Assembly: GCA_020441665.1 (NCBI GenBank)
Contig: JAGRLT010000035.1
Location: 1 to 39,518, forward strand
Origin: Nitratireductor sp.
GTDB taxonomy: Bacteria; Pseudomonadota; Alphaproteobacteria; Rhizobiales; Rhizobiaceae
Direction of reading: 5' to 3'
Length of the DNA stretch: 39,518 bases
Shown here: one piece after another, positions 1 through 8,408 of the stretch
Layout: each line of letters begins with the position of its first letter
Position numbering within the stretch: the stretch's first letter is position 1
The notes under the pieces: model-generated
Seen by the model: only the letters and a program-made list of their open reading frames with translations
The model's database searches: none
Told to the model about the DNA's origin: nothing
Translations under genes and position numbers: made by a program

Positions 1-466
1 CAACTCGACGTGTCAAATTATGACGGATTGCCGTAGCTTAGCAGTTCAGAAAATGCAGGCCAACCGCAACGCGGAAAGCGCGCGGAACTCTTCCGCGCCA
101 AGCTTAGCAGTTCAGAAAATGCAGGCCAACCGCAACCTTCCTTGCCGTCATCCCCGACATAGAGCGAGCTTAGCAGTTCAGAAAATGCAGGCCAACCGCA
201 ACGAAATGCCCGCCTTCCTCCGCAGAACGGCGAGCTTAGCAGTTCAGAAAATGCAGGCCAACCGCAACGGCCCGTTCCGATAACAGTTTGGAAGGCAGAG
301 CTTAGCAGTTCAGAAAATGCAGGCCAACCGCAACAGACGATCCGAAAGCTTTCTGGCGGCACCGAGCTTAGCAGTTCAGAAAATGCAGGCCAACCGCAAC
401 GATCATGCCGCTTGCTCCTGTTCCTTGATCAGCTTAGCAGTTCAGAAAATGCAGGCCAACCGCAAC
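1..466 (-). CRISPR. CRISPR array, probable type II-C, truncated at left edge
   Basis: Seven identical 36-bp repeats lie at 35-70, 101-136, 167-202, 233-268, 299-334, 365-400 and 431-466. They are separated by 30-bp spacers that are all different. Bases 1-4 (caac) match the last four bases of the repeat and a 30-bp spacer follows at 5-34, so the window begins inside an earlier repeat and the array continues to the left. Read on the minus strand the repeat begins GTTGCGGTTGG and ends TGCTAAGCT. The 36/30 geometry and this GTTG...GCTA pattern resemble type II-C (Cas9) repeats of alphaproteobacteria and Neisseria. By analogy with Neisseria, the terminal TGCTAAGCT could act as an extended -10 within each repeat, which is why minus-strand transcription is proposed. 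No cas gene, tracrRNA or clear leader was found inside the window. The right-most repeat is not degenerate. The array is certain; the subtype is inferred. Confidence 0.96.
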
Positions 467-528
467 CAGGCGGGTGTCGAGGTTTCGCGCGCCGAAGCTG
501 CTGCAAGCGGTTCGGGCGGATGGCTGCA

Positions 529-1722
529 TTATTCCGCTGCGCTCTCGCCGCGCGCCTGGCTGCCTACCTGGCCTTGCCGCGCCATGTGGTGGCGGGCAAC
601 CACGCTGAGCGCCGTGACGAGGGCGACGCCTTCGAGCGCCAGCAGCAGCGGCGCGATCAGGACGAGGGCGGCAAAGACCGGCAGGACAAAGCACGCCCTG
701 CTGGCCGCAAAGCAGAAGCGGTCGCGCACGAACCACAGGCCCAGCATGTAGAGCGCCACGGGAACGGCCACCGCATAGTCGCCGGCCAGCAGCGGCACAT
801 GGGCCTTGCCGGCGACGATGTCGACCAGCACGGCGAAGCCCGCGCCGACCGCCGCTCCCGAGGCGTAGATCACGAAATGGCCATAGCCCCAGGGGATCGC
901 CCGGCCGAGATCGCTGCGGTCGAGATGTTCCTCGCGGACAAAATAGAGCCACCACATCGAAAAGACGATCACCAGTGCCGACAGGGTGATGTGGACAAAC
1001 CCGATCTGCGGTGCGCCGTCGGAAACCTGTCGCAGCGCAAGCGCACCGGAAAGCAGCGTTTCGCCGAGCACGATGATGTTCAACAGGCCGTAGCGCTCGA
1101 TGATGTGATGGCGGTGCCACGGCGTGTTGATCTTGCGCTCGGCCAGCACCGGCACGGCCAGTTCCAGCACCACGCCCAGGGTGAACAGGGCCACAAGCGG
1201 CAGGGTCGAAAGCGGCTGCAGCAGCAGGAAGAGGATCCAGTAGGCCTGCACCGCCGCGATGCCGCCGGCATAGGTCAGCGCAGCCGCGCGCCGCTTGCCG
1301 TCATGGCGCGCCGCACGCAGCCAGAAGGCGACCATGGCGATGCGCATGATGACATAGCCGGCGACCCCCATGCGGAAATCGAAGTCGTTGCCGATGCCCG
1401 AAGCCATGGTCAGGGAGCCGGCCATGATGACGAAGGTGAGGAGCCGGAAAACCGCATCGTCATTGTCGTAGGCCGAGGCGAACCAGGTGTAGTTCATCCA
1501 GGCCCACCAGACCGCGAAGAACGCGATCAGGAAGGTGATGACGCCCTGCGCCGCGTGGTTTTCGGCGATCGCGTGATGCAGGCCGGCCGCAGCGGCCGCA
1601 ATGGCGATGACCGAAACGAGGTCGAAGAACAGTTCCAGCGGCGTGGCCACCCGTTGCGCTTCGTGCGGGTCGCGTGGCGGCATGGGGCGGCGGAAGGCGG
1701 CGATGGGGCTAGAGCGTGTCAT
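529..1722 (-). CDS. ltrA: Low temperature requirement protein A (LtrA) family membrane protein
   Basis: This 397-residue protein is made almost wholly of hydrophobic helices. Two family hallmarks are visible: near the N-terminus a TPLELFFDLVSV motif, and mid-protein ERYGLLNIIVLGE, both typical of LtrA (PF06772). The family was first linked to growth of Listeria at low temperature; its biochemical role is unknown. The start at 1722 has a weak purine-rich GAAGAA upstream; an internal ATG at 1683 just before the first motif is a possible alternative. The gene ends about 60 bp from the last CRISPR repeat and is transcribed toward the array. It does not overlap the dehydrogenase gene to its right (100-bp gap), so it is probably a separate unit. 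Confidence 0.88.
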   Translation of the reverse strand: MTRSSPIAAFRRPMPPRDPHEAQRVATPLELFFDLVSVIAIAAAAAGLHHAIAENHAAQGVITFLIAFFAVWWAWMNYTWFASAYDNDDAVFRLLTFVIMAGSLTMASGIGNDFDFRMGVAGYVIMRIAMVAFWLRAARHDGKRRAAALTYAGGIAAVQAYWILFLLLQPLSTLPLVALFTLGVVLELAVPVLAERKINTPWHRHHIIERYGLLNIIVLGETLLSGALALRQVSDGAPQIGFVHITLSALVIVFSMWWLYFVREEHLDRSDLGRAIPWGYGHFVIYASGAAVGAGFAVLVDIVAGKAHVPLLAGDYAVAVPVALYMLGLWFVRDRFCFAASRACFVLPVFAALVLIAPLLLALEGVALVTALSVVARHHMARQGQVGSQARGESAAE

Positions 1723-1822
1723 GGTCGTTCTTCGTAGCCCACAGTTGCCGGCAGGAAAAGACCCGTTCGCCGCGCCGGCGGGCGGTCGCAGGCAGCCGCC
1801 GGCGCTTGCCGTCTGGCGCCGG

Positions 1823-3247
1823 TCAATGCGCGATCATCACATGGCGGATGGCGGTATAGTCCTCCAGCGCGTATTGCGACATGTCCTTGCCATAGCCGGA
1901 CTGCTTCAACCCGCCATGGGGCATCTCGTTGACCAGCATGAAATGGGTGTTGATCCAGGTGCAGCCATATTGCAGCCGCGCCGCGCAGGCCATCGCCCGG
2001 CTGACATCCCTGGTCCAGACCGAGGAAGCGAGCCCGTAATCGGAATCGTTGGCCCAGTCGACGGCTTCGTCCAGCTCGCTGAAACGGGTTACCGACACCA
2101 CCGGGCCGAACACCTCCCGGCGCACGATCTCGTCGCTCTGCAGCGCGCCGGCGACCACGGTCGGCTTGAAGAAGAACCCGCTGTCGCCATGCGCGGCGCC
2201 GCCGGTGGTGATCTCGATGTGCTTGTGCTCGGCGGCGCGCTGGACGAAGCTCAGCACCCGGTCGCGCTGGCGCGCCGAGATCAGCGGCCCGATCTCGTTC
2301 TCGGTGTCGTCGGCGCTGGCGAACTTGATCGACGAGACGGCGGAGGTCAGGTCGGCCACCAGCCTGTCGTGGATTTTCGGCCCGGCATAGATCCGGCACG
2401 CCGCCGTGCAGTCCTGCCCGGCATTGTAGTAGCCGAAGGTCCGCACGCCGTTGACCACCGCTTCGAGATCGGCATCGTCGAACACGATGACCGGTGCCTT
2501 GCCGCCGAGCTCCAGATGGGTGCGCTTGACGGATTTGGCGGCGGCCTGGAGCACCTTCTTGCCTGTCGCGATATCGCCGGTGATCGAGATCATGTCGACG
2601 CCGGGATGGTTGATCAGCGCGTTGCCGACGCTGCCGCCGCGGCCGAGCACGATGTTGACCACCCCTTCCGGCAGGATGTCGGCCAGGATGCGGGCGAGCT
2701 TCAGGGCGGTCAGCGGCGTCTGCTCCGACGGCTTGAAGACCACCGTGTTGCCGCCGCCGATCGCCGGGGCGAGTTTCCACGCCATCATCATCAGGGGATA
2801 GTTCCAGGGTGCGATCGAGGCGACGACGCCGACCGGGTCTCGCCGAAGCATGGAGGTATGGCCCGGCAGGTATTCGCCGGCCAGGCTGCCCTGCATGCAG
2901 CGCACCGCGCCGGCGAAGAAGCGATAGCAGTCGACGATGGCCGGGATTTCGTCGTTCCGCACCGCATTGATCGGCTTGCCGCAATTGAGCGCTTCCAGCC
3001 GGGAGAATTCGTCAGCCTCCGCCTCGATGCGGTCGGCGATCTGCATCAGATAGCCGGAGCGCTCGCCCGGCGTCGTGCGCGACCAGGATCCGAACGCCTT
3101 GCGCGCGGCGGCCACCGCCGCCTCGACCTGATCGGGCGATGCCTCGGGGAGCTTCAGGATGCTGTCGCCCGTCTTGGGGTTGAGGATGTCTTCCTCGGCA
3201 TCCTTACCGGTTTCGAATCCCGATCCTATCAGCATTTGCGTATTCAT
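1823..3247 (-). CDS. patD: Gamma-aminobutyraldehyde dehydrogenase (PatD/YdcW-like)
   Basis: This NAD-dependent aldehyde dehydrogenase of 474 residues has the full family core. PWNY lies at about 147-150, the general-base glutamate E246 in HLELGGKAP, and the catalytic C280 in [14 protein letters not shown]. The sequence around these and the C-terminal [18 protein letters not shown] closely follow E. coli YdcW, which oxidises 4-aminobutyraldehyde (1-pyrroline) from putrescine to GABA. It is the last gene of a five-gene minus-strand locus in ydcSTUVW order, which supports that assignment. A start at 3280 would overlap the permease gene and has no good Shine-Dalgarno. The ATG at 3247 has AGGAG eight bases upstream and aligns with the E. 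coli N-terminus, so it was preferred. Substrate specificity is inferred from similarity and context. Confidence 0.92.
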   Translation of the reverse strand: MNTQMLIGSGFETGKDAEEDILNPKTGDSILKLPEASPDQVEAAVAAARKAFGSWSRTTPGERSGYLMQIADRIEAEADEFSRLEALNCGKPINAVRNDEIPAIVDCYRFFAGAVRCMQGSLAGEYLPGHTSMLRRDPVGVVASIAPWNYPLMMMAWKLAPAIGGGNTVVFKPSEQTPLTALKLARILADILPEGVVNIVLGRGGSVGNALINHPGVDMISITGDIATGKKVLQAAAKSVKRTHLELGGKAPVIVFDDADLEAVVNGVRTFGYYNAGQDCTAACRIYAGPKIHDRLVADLTSAVSSIKFASADDTENEIGPLISARQRDRVLSFVQRAAEHKHIEITTGGAAHGDSGFFFKPTVVAGALQSDEIVRREVFGPVVSVTRFSELDEAVDWANDSDYGLASSVWTRDVSRAMACAARLQYGCTWINTHFMLVNEMPHGGLKQSGYGKDMSQYALEDYTAIRHVMIAH

Positions 3248-3269
3248 CACCGATACTCCTGTTGAATGT

Positions 3270-4085
3270 TCATTTTCCATGGCCGCCGATCTGGTCGCCG
3301 TCGCGGGTCAGGTAGTAGGCGGCAAGAATGGGAAGAAACGTCACCAGCACCACCACCATCGCGACGACATTGGTGACCGGGCGCTGGCGCGGACGCACCA
3401 GCTCTTCCAGCATCCAGATCGGCAGCGTCGCCTGGTGGCCGGCGGTGAAGGTGGTGACGATCACCTCGTCGAAGGAGAGCGCGAAGGCCAGCATCCCGCC
3501 GGCAAGCAGCGCCGTCGCCAGGTTCGGCAGCACGATGTAGCGGAAGGTCTGGAACCCGTCGGCGCCGAGATCCATCGACGCCTCGATCAGCGAGGTGGAC
3601 AGCCGGCGGAAGCGGGCGACCGCATTGTTGTAGACCACGACGATGCAGAAGGTCGCGTGCCCCAGCACGATCGTCCAGGTGGAAAACGGAATGTCGGCCA
3701 GATTGAAGGCCGAGCGCAGGGCGATCCCGGTGATGATGCCGGGCAGGGCGATCGGCAGGATCACCAGCAGCGAAATCGCCTCGCGGCCGAAGAACCGCCA
3801 GCGCGACACGGCGGCGGCGCACAGCGTGCCGAGCACGATGGCGATCAGCGTGGAGATTGCCGCCACCTTGACCGACAGCGCCAGGCTTTCCCACACATCC
3901 GGCCGGTTCCAGGTGACCCCCAGCCATTTGATCGTGTAGCCGGGCGGCGGCCATTGGTAGCTCTTTTCCTCGGTCGTGAACGCGTAGACGAAGATCAGCA
4001 GGATCGGCAGATGCAGGAACAGGAGGCCCGCCGCCGCGGCGATCTTCAGGCCCATCGGCGCCCGGTTTTGACGATCAGAGCGCAT
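3270..4085 (-). CDS. ydcV: ABC transporter permease, polyamine/YdcV type
   Basis: This 271-residue inner-membrane permease belongs to the PotC-like (BPD_transp_1) family, with about six membrane segments. The cytoplasmic EAA loop that docks on the ATPase is readable as [21 protein letters not shown]-like sequence in the second half, followed by [14 protein letters not shown], as in E. coli YdcV. Its start overlaps the end of the other permease gene by 11 bp, which suggests translational coupling. It should form a heterodimer with the YdcU-like permease, powered by the upstream-encoded ATPase and fed by the YdcS-like binding protein. The substrate is probably a polyamine or related amine. Confidence 0.92.
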   Translation of the reverse strand: MRSDRQNRAPMGLKIAAAAGLLFLHLPILLIFVYAFTTEEKSYQWPPPGYTIKWLGVTWNRPDVWESLALSVKVAAISTLIAIVLGTLCAAAVSRWRFFGREAISLLVILPIALPGIITGIALRSAFNLADIPFSTWTIVLGHATFCIVVVYNNAVARFRRLSTSLIEASMDLGADGFQTFRYIVLPNLATALLAGGMLAFALSFDEVIVTTFTAGHQATLPIWMLEELVRPRQRPVTNVVAMVVVLVTFLPILAAYYLTRDGDQIGGHGK

Positions 4086-5022
4086 CGAAGGCCCCCAGGC
4101 GTTTGGCCGCGTACAGATAGATGCCCATGATCAGCACCGGCACCACGGTGAAGGCGGCGGCAAGCGGGATGTTTCCCGCCGTTCCCTGATGGGCATAGAC
4201 CGCCTGGCCGATGAACAGGCGCGACGAGCCGATGATCTGTGGAATGATGTAGTCGCCGAGCGTCAGCGAGAAGGTGAAGATCGAACCCGCGACGATGCCG
4301 GGCAGCGCAAGCGGCAGCAGCACATGGCGAAGCGTCTGTCCGGGGGCGGCGCCGAGATCGCCGGACGCTTCGATCAGGCTCGCCGGCACGCGCTCCAGCG
4401 AGGCCTGGACCGGCAGGATCATGAAGGGCAGCCAGACGTAGAGGAAGACCAGGAAGGTGCCGGTATAGCTCACCGACAGCGAGTTGCCGCCGATCAGCGG
4501 TGCCTGCAGATAGGCATCGAGCAGCCAGGTCAGATGCAGTTTGCCGACCAGCCAGTTGAGAATGCCCTCCTTGGCCAGGATCAGTTTCCAGGCATAGACC
4601 TTGACCAGATAGCTCGACCACAGGGGCAGCATGATGCCGAGATAGAATACCGCCTTCCAGCGGCCGGTGGCGTAGCGGGCGGCGAAATAGGCGACCGGAA
4701 AGGCGACGGCCGCCGCCGCGATCGTCACCATCGCCGCCATCGAAACGGTGCGGATGAGGATATCCAGATTGGCCGGAACGAACAGTTCGCGATAGGTCTT
4801 GAGAGTCGGTTCGCGGTTGATCAGGCCGGAGAACTCGTCGATCGAGAAGAAGCTCTGGGCGAGCAGCGCGAACAGCGATCCAAGATAGATGACGCCGAGC
4901 CACAGCAGCGGCGGCGTCAGCAGCAGCAACAGCAGGAAGCGCGGATTGCGCCACAGGCTGTCGGACAGTTCGCCGGCCGGACCGACCCGCTTCGGGCTGA
5001 CGATTGCCGCCTGGACGGTCAT
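4075..5022 (-). CDS. ydcU: ABC transporter permease, polyamine/YdcU type
   Basis: This 315-residue permease of the PotB-like family has an N-terminal hydrophobic segment ([19 protein letters not shown]) and a long periplasmic loop, then five further membrane segments. The EAA loop is visible as [20 protein letters not shown] about two-thirds along. Its ATG overlaps the stop codon of the ATPase gene (ATGA at 5019-5022) and its end overlaps the next permease start, so the ATPase and both permeases are very likely translated from one message. It is partner to the YdcV-like permease in an importer for an amine or polyamine. Confidence 0.92.
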   Translation of the reverse strand: MTVQAAIVSPKRVGPAGELSDSLWRNPRFLLLLLLTPPLLWLGVIYLGSLFALLAQSFFSIDEFSGLINREPTLKTYRELFVPANLDILIRTVSMAAMVTIAAAAVAFPVAYFAARYATGRWKAVFYLGIMLPLWSSYLVKVYAWKLILAKEGILNWLVGKLHLTWLLDAYLQAPLIGGNSLSVSYTGTFLVFLYVWLPFMILPVQASLERVPASLIEASGDLGAAPGQTLRHVLLPLALPGIVAGSIFTFSLTLGDYIIPQIIGSSRLFIGQAVYAHQGTAGNIPLAAAFTVVPVLIMGIYLYAAKRLGAFDAL

Positions 5023-5996
5023 CTGTCGTCATCCATCAGGTGGATGTCCTGGTCGTTCCAGCGGATCCGCACCGTCGCGCCGTCCTGCGGCGCAGGCTCG
5101 GTCGAGGGCAGCAGCATGTTAAGCCGCTGACCCTGGCTGTCGAGGACGACACGGGTCTGCCCGCCGAGGAAGCTGTGCCACGCCACGCGGGCAGGCTTGC
5201 CACCCGAGCTGGTGAGCCGGATCGCCTCCGGGCGCAGGCTGGACCATTTCCCGGTGCCGGTGAAATCCGGCGGCAGCACGTTGGAGGCGCCGACGAAATC
5301 GGCCACGAAGCGTGAATTCGGCCGCCGGTAGATATCCTCGGGCGAGCCGACCTGCATGATCCGGCCCTGATTGAAGACGGCGATGCGGTCGGCCATGGAC
5401 AGCGCCTCGCCCTGATCGTGCGTGACGAAGACAAAGGTGATGCCGAGCGCCTTCTGCAGCGATTTCAGCTCTTCCTGCATCTGTTCGCGCAGCTTCTGGT
5501 CGAGCGCCCCCAGCGGCTCGTCGAGCAGCAGGACCCGCGGCTTGTTGACCAGCGCGCGCGCCAGTGCCACGCGCTGGCGCTGGCCGCCCGACAATTGGCC
5601 GGTCCGGCGGTCGCCATAGCCGGGCAGTTCGACCAGCGCCAGCGCCTCTTCGGCCAGACGGTGGCGTTCGGCCCTGCCGACGCCGCGCACCATCAATCCG
5701 TAGGCCACGTTGTCGATGATCCTGAGGTGGGGAAACAGGGCGTAGTCCTGAAACACCGTATTGACGTTGCGCCGATAGGGCGGAATGCCCTCGACGGCCT
5801 CGCCGAAGATCCGGATTTGGCCGGAGGTCGGCTGCTCGAAGCCGGCGATCAGCCGCAGGCAGGTGGTCTTGCCCGAGCCCGACGGGCCGAGCATGGCGAA
5901 GAATTCGCCCTCGCCGATTTCAAGATCGACGTCATCGACGGCCCTGACGCTGCCGAAATGGCGCGAAACGGCGGTGAAGGAGACGGCATTGGTCAT
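5019..5996 (-). CDS. ydcT: ABC transporter ATP-binding protein, polyamine/YdcT type
   Basis: This 325-residue ATPase has Walker A GPSGSGKT (37-44), the Q-loop in VFQDYALFP, signature LSGGQ (135-139), Walker B VLLLDE (155-160) and the switch histidine in VTHDQ (H193). A C-terminal TOBE-like domain follows (SLRPEAIRL and onward), as in PotA/YdcT importers. The open frame continues upstream to 6446, but that part is antisense-like shadow over the binding-protein gene. The ATG at 5996 gives the usual N-terminus. It lies 59 bp downstream of the binding-protein gene, after a strong hairpin, and overlaps the next gene by 4 bp. Confidence 0.94.
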   Translation of the reverse strand: MTNAVSFTAVSRHFGSVRAVDDVDLEIGEGEFFAMLGPSGSGKTTCLRLIAGFEQPTSGQIRIFGEAVEGIPPYRRNVNTVFQDYALFPHLRIIDNVAYGLMVRGVGRAERHRLAEEALALVELPGYGDRRTGQLSGGQRQRVALARALVNKPRVLLLDEPLGALDQKLREQMQEELKSLQKALGITFVFVTHDQGEALSMADRIAVFNQGRIMQVGSPEDIYRRPNSRFVADFVGASNVLPPDFTGTGKWSSLRPEAIRLTSSGGKPARVAWHSFLGGQTRVVLDSQGQRLNMLLPSTEPAPQDGATVRIRWNDQDIHLMDDDR

Positions 5997-6008
5997 GATG
6001 AACCCGTC

Positions 6009-6029
6009 GCCTGCCCGATACGGGCAGGC
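6009..6029 (-). terminator. Intercistronic hairpin between ydcS-like and ydcT-like genes
   Basis: A perfect 9-bp GC-rich stem (6009-6017 with 6021-6029) has a three-base loop and sits in the 59-bp gap after the binding-protein gene. It lacks a following T-run, so it is unlikely to be a full intrinsic terminator. Hairpins at this position in transport operons commonly protect the 3' end of the binding-protein message or attenuate read-through, which gives more binding protein than membrane parts. That role is inferred. Confidence 0.6.
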
Positions 6030-6055
6030 AGGTTGTTCGTTTCGGGAATGCGGGA

Positions 6056-7216
6056 TCAGCGGCCGCCGATCACACCGATATAGTCGGATACCCAGCGATA
6101 GTAGGGGATGCACTCGTCCTGCGATCCGCAGCTCGACACGGGCGTGGTCCAGAACTTGATCTTGTCGAAGTCCTTGAGGCCATTGATATCGCATCCTTCC
6201 GCATTCTGCATGCCGCGCCCGTCGGTGCAGGCGGCGGGCACGCTCGGCACCGCGCCGAACCACACCGAAAGGTCGCTCTGCAGATTCGAGGAAAGCGTGT
6301 GCTCCATCCACATATAGGCGCAGTTCGGATTGGCCGCATCGGCATGCATCATCGTGGTGTCGGCCCAGCCCGTCGCCCCTTCCTGGGGGATCACCGAGGC
6401 GATCGGCAGGCCCTCGGATTTCAGCAGGTTGACCTGGAACGGCCATGAGCCCGAGGCGACGACGCCCTCGTTCTTGAAATCGTCCATCTGGATGAACGCA
6501 TCGTGCCAGTAGCGCGACACCAGCTTGCGCTGCTGGCGCAGCAGGCCGAGCGCCGCCGCATACTGGTCGGCATTGAGTTCATAGGGGTTCTGGATGCCGA
6601 GTTCGGGCTTGTTGTGCATCAGGTAGTTGGCGGCATCGGCGATATGGATCGGGCCGTCATAGGCCTGCACCCGACCCTTGTTCGATTTTCCGTCGCCCAG
6701 TTCCATCTCCTCGAAAACCACGTTCCAGCTCGTCGGTGGCTCCTTGAAGACTTCCGTATTGTACATCAGCACGTTCGGCCCCCACATATAGGGCACGCCG
6801 TAATGGACGCCGTCCACCGTGTGCCAGGGCGCGTTCTTCAGCCGGTCATCCACCGTCGACCAGCTCGGGATCAGGTCGACATTGACCGGCTGGACCCGCT
6901 TGCCGGCGATCAGCCGCAGCGACGCGTCTCCCGACGCCGTCACCAGGTCGAACCCGCCCTCGTTCATCAGCGCGACCATCTCGTCGGACGTGTTCGCCGT
7001 CTTGACCTGGACCTGGCAGCCGCTCTGCTCCTCGAACTTGGTCACCCAGTCAAAGCTCTTGTCGGTTTCACCGCGCTCGATATAGCCCGGCCAGGCCACG
7101 ATGACGACGCTTCCCTCGCCGGCGCCGACCGATGTCAGCATCTCCGCGGCGAAGGTCTGCCCGGCCATCGACAAGATCAGAGCCATGGCGGTACCGGCTT
7201 TCAGAATCGATTTCAT
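6056..7216 (-). CDS. ydcS: Periplasmic substrate-binding protein, polyamine/YdcS type
   Basis: This 386-residue extracellular binding protein has a clear signal peptide (MKSILKAGTAMALILSMAG, cleavage near FAAE, about residues 22-24). The body is a type 2 periplasmic binding fold of the PotD/PotF/YdcS group: GSVVIVAWPGYIERG near the N-terminus, then YGVPYMWGPNVLMYN. Six cysteines fall in the mature part, mostly in the C-terminal third, so disulfides are possible. A strong GGGAGGAA Shine-Dalgarno precedes the ATG at 7216. It is the first gene of the ydcSTUVW-like locus and captures the substrate for the two permeases. The ligand is probably putrescine or a related amine, judged from the dehydrogenase at the end of the locus. 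Confidence 0.92.
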   Translation of the reverse strand: MKSILKAGTAMALILSMAGQTFAAEMLTSVGAGEGSVVIVAWPGYIERGETDKSFDWVTKFEEQSGCQVQVKTANTSDEMVALMNEGGFDLVTASGDASLRLIAGKRVQPVNVDLIPSWSTVDDRLKNAPWHTVDGVHYGVPYMWGPNVLMYNTEVFKEPPTSWNVVFEEMELGDGKSNKGRVQAYDGPIHIADAANYLMHNKPELGIQNPYELNADQYAAALGLLRQQRKLVSRYWHDAFIQMDDFKNEGVVASGSWPFQVNLLKSEGLPIASVIPQEGATGWADTTMMHADAANPNCAYMWMEHTLSSNLQSDLSVWFGAVPSVPAACTDGRGMQNAEGCDINGLKDFDKIKFWTTPVSSCGSQDECIPYYRWVSDYIGVIGGR

Positions 7217-7313
7217 GACGTTCCTCCCGTGCTTGCACGATCGCTTGGCCGCGACCGGTTGGGCGGATCATCCACACGGAATACAGGTTTCGCAAATTCA
7301 ATTATTAGATTGT

Positions 7314-7336
7314 CGATATCGGATTTTCCGATATCG
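7314..7336. promoter_or_regulatory. Perfect 10-bp inverted repeat between LysR gene and ydcS-like gene
   Basis: CGATATCGGA at 7314-7323 is mirrored exactly by TCCGATATCG at 7327-7336 around a TTT centre. It lies 7 bp beyond the LysR stop codon and about 100 bp upstream of the binding-protein start, in an AT-richer patch. It may be a terminator hairpin for the LysR transcript (no good T-run follows) or an operator for the transporter locus. The sequence alone does not decide. Confidence 0.5.
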
Positions 7337-7342
7337 GGCGAT

Positions 7343-8308
7343 TTACTGCCGTGCCTGATGGCTGCTTTTGGCAATGCCGATGAAGTCGCGCGCGATCCGC
7401 GCCAGCGCCATTCCGCGCCGCCAGGCGATGCCGACCTGCACCACCGGCAGCGAGCCGGAAATGTCGCGCGAGACGATGCGGTCGCCTTCGAGCGACCACG
7501 GCCGGTAGACGAGGTCGGGCAGCAGCGCGATGCCCGAGCCGGTGGCCACCAGATTTCGAACCGCCTCGACCGACCGGGTGCGGAACGCCACATTCGGCTT
7601 GGCGCCGAACGCGCCCAGAAGCCGCGCCGTCGCTTCCTCGATCTCGTCCATCATCAGCATGATCAGCGGTTCCTCGGCGATATCGCGAAGTTCGATACTG
7701 TCGCGGTCGGCAAGCTTGTGGCCGAGCGGCAGCCACAGCCGGTAGGGCGAGACCTCGAGGATCTCGGCCTGCATTGCCGAACGGTCGCGCATGTCGGAAA
7801 TCACCATCACCGCCACGTCGAGCTCGCCGCCGATCAGCAGATGTTCGAGATAGTCCGCGCTGTCCTCGATCGCCGTCACCTCGACGGCGGGATTGGCGCG
7901 CTTGAAACGGGTCAGGATGTCCGACAGGACGTAGCCCGCCACCAGCGACGTCACGCCGAGATGAAGGCTGCCGCTCTTCTCATCGTCGGCGGTCTCGAAC
8001 GCGCGGCGCGCATGGTGGACATCGGAAAGGATCGTCTGCGCGTGGCGCAGGAACTGATGGCCCTTGTGGGTGATGTTGAGGCCGCGCGGATGCCGGTCGA
8101 AAAGCGTCACGCCGAGATCGCCCTCGAGTTCCTTGATCGCCTCCGTGACCGCCGATTGCGAGATCGCCAGCGTGTGTGCGGCTCCCGATACGGTGCCTTC
8201 CTGGCAGACCGCGACGAAATAGCGGAGTTGCCTCAAAGTGAATGCCAAGGACTGCTTCCCGTTGCGCGTTGTTCGATCGCCGGCTGCCGCGAACGGCAAT
8301 CTCGCCAT
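7343..8308 (-). CDS. LysR family transcriptional regulator
   Basis: This 321-residue protein has an N-terminal winged helix-turn-helix (TLRQLRYFVAV, then SGAAHTLAISQSAVTEAIKEL) and a LysR substrate-binding domain. The frame opens at an ATG at 8308, but LysR proteins usually start a few residues before the FTLRQLRYF motif. A TTG at 8248 is therefore a realistic alternative start. It lies immediately upstream of, and on the same strand as, the amine-transport locus, with a palindrome in between, so it may regulate that locus. This is inference from position; LysR genes more often sit divergent to their targets. Confidence 0.9.
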   Translation of the reverse strand: MARLPFAAAGDRTTRNGKQSLAFTLRQLRYFVAVCQEGTVSGAAHTLAISQSAVTEAIKELEGDLGVTLFDRHPRGLNITHKGHQFLRHAQTILSDVHHARRAFETADDEKSGSLHLGVTSLVAGYVLSDILTRFKRANPAVEVTAIEDSADYLEHLLIGGELDVAVMVISDMRDRSAMQAEILEVSPYRLWLPLGHKLADRDSIELRDIAEEPLIMLMMDEIEEATARLLGAFGAKPNVAFRTRSVEAVRNLVATGSGIALLPDLVYRPWSLEGDRIVSRDISGSLPVVQVGIAWRRGMALARIARDFIGIAKSSHQARQ

Positions 8309-8408
8309 AGCGCGCCGAAACGGGCAAGGCTTAATTTAGGCGCTTGGACGCCGCGACGGCAGCAATTCGTCACGAGCGGGAGGGAGGGCCGAATGCATCG
8401 CCCGCCGC

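Noticed and set aside
18-362. Open frames on both strands running through the CRISPR array, with repeated peptide units.
   Set aside because: The 66-bp period is a multiple of three, so repeats stay in frame and open by chance; spacers vary and there is no start signal.
434-1737. Long plus-strand and second minus-strand frames over the LtrA gene.
   Set aside because: Composition is Arg/His/Gln-rich shadow; the LtrA frame has recognisable motifs and membrane helices.
5997-6446. Upstream extension of the ATPase frame to 6446.
   Set aside because: It overlaps the binding-protein gene in another frame and shows no family similarity before the ATG at 5996.
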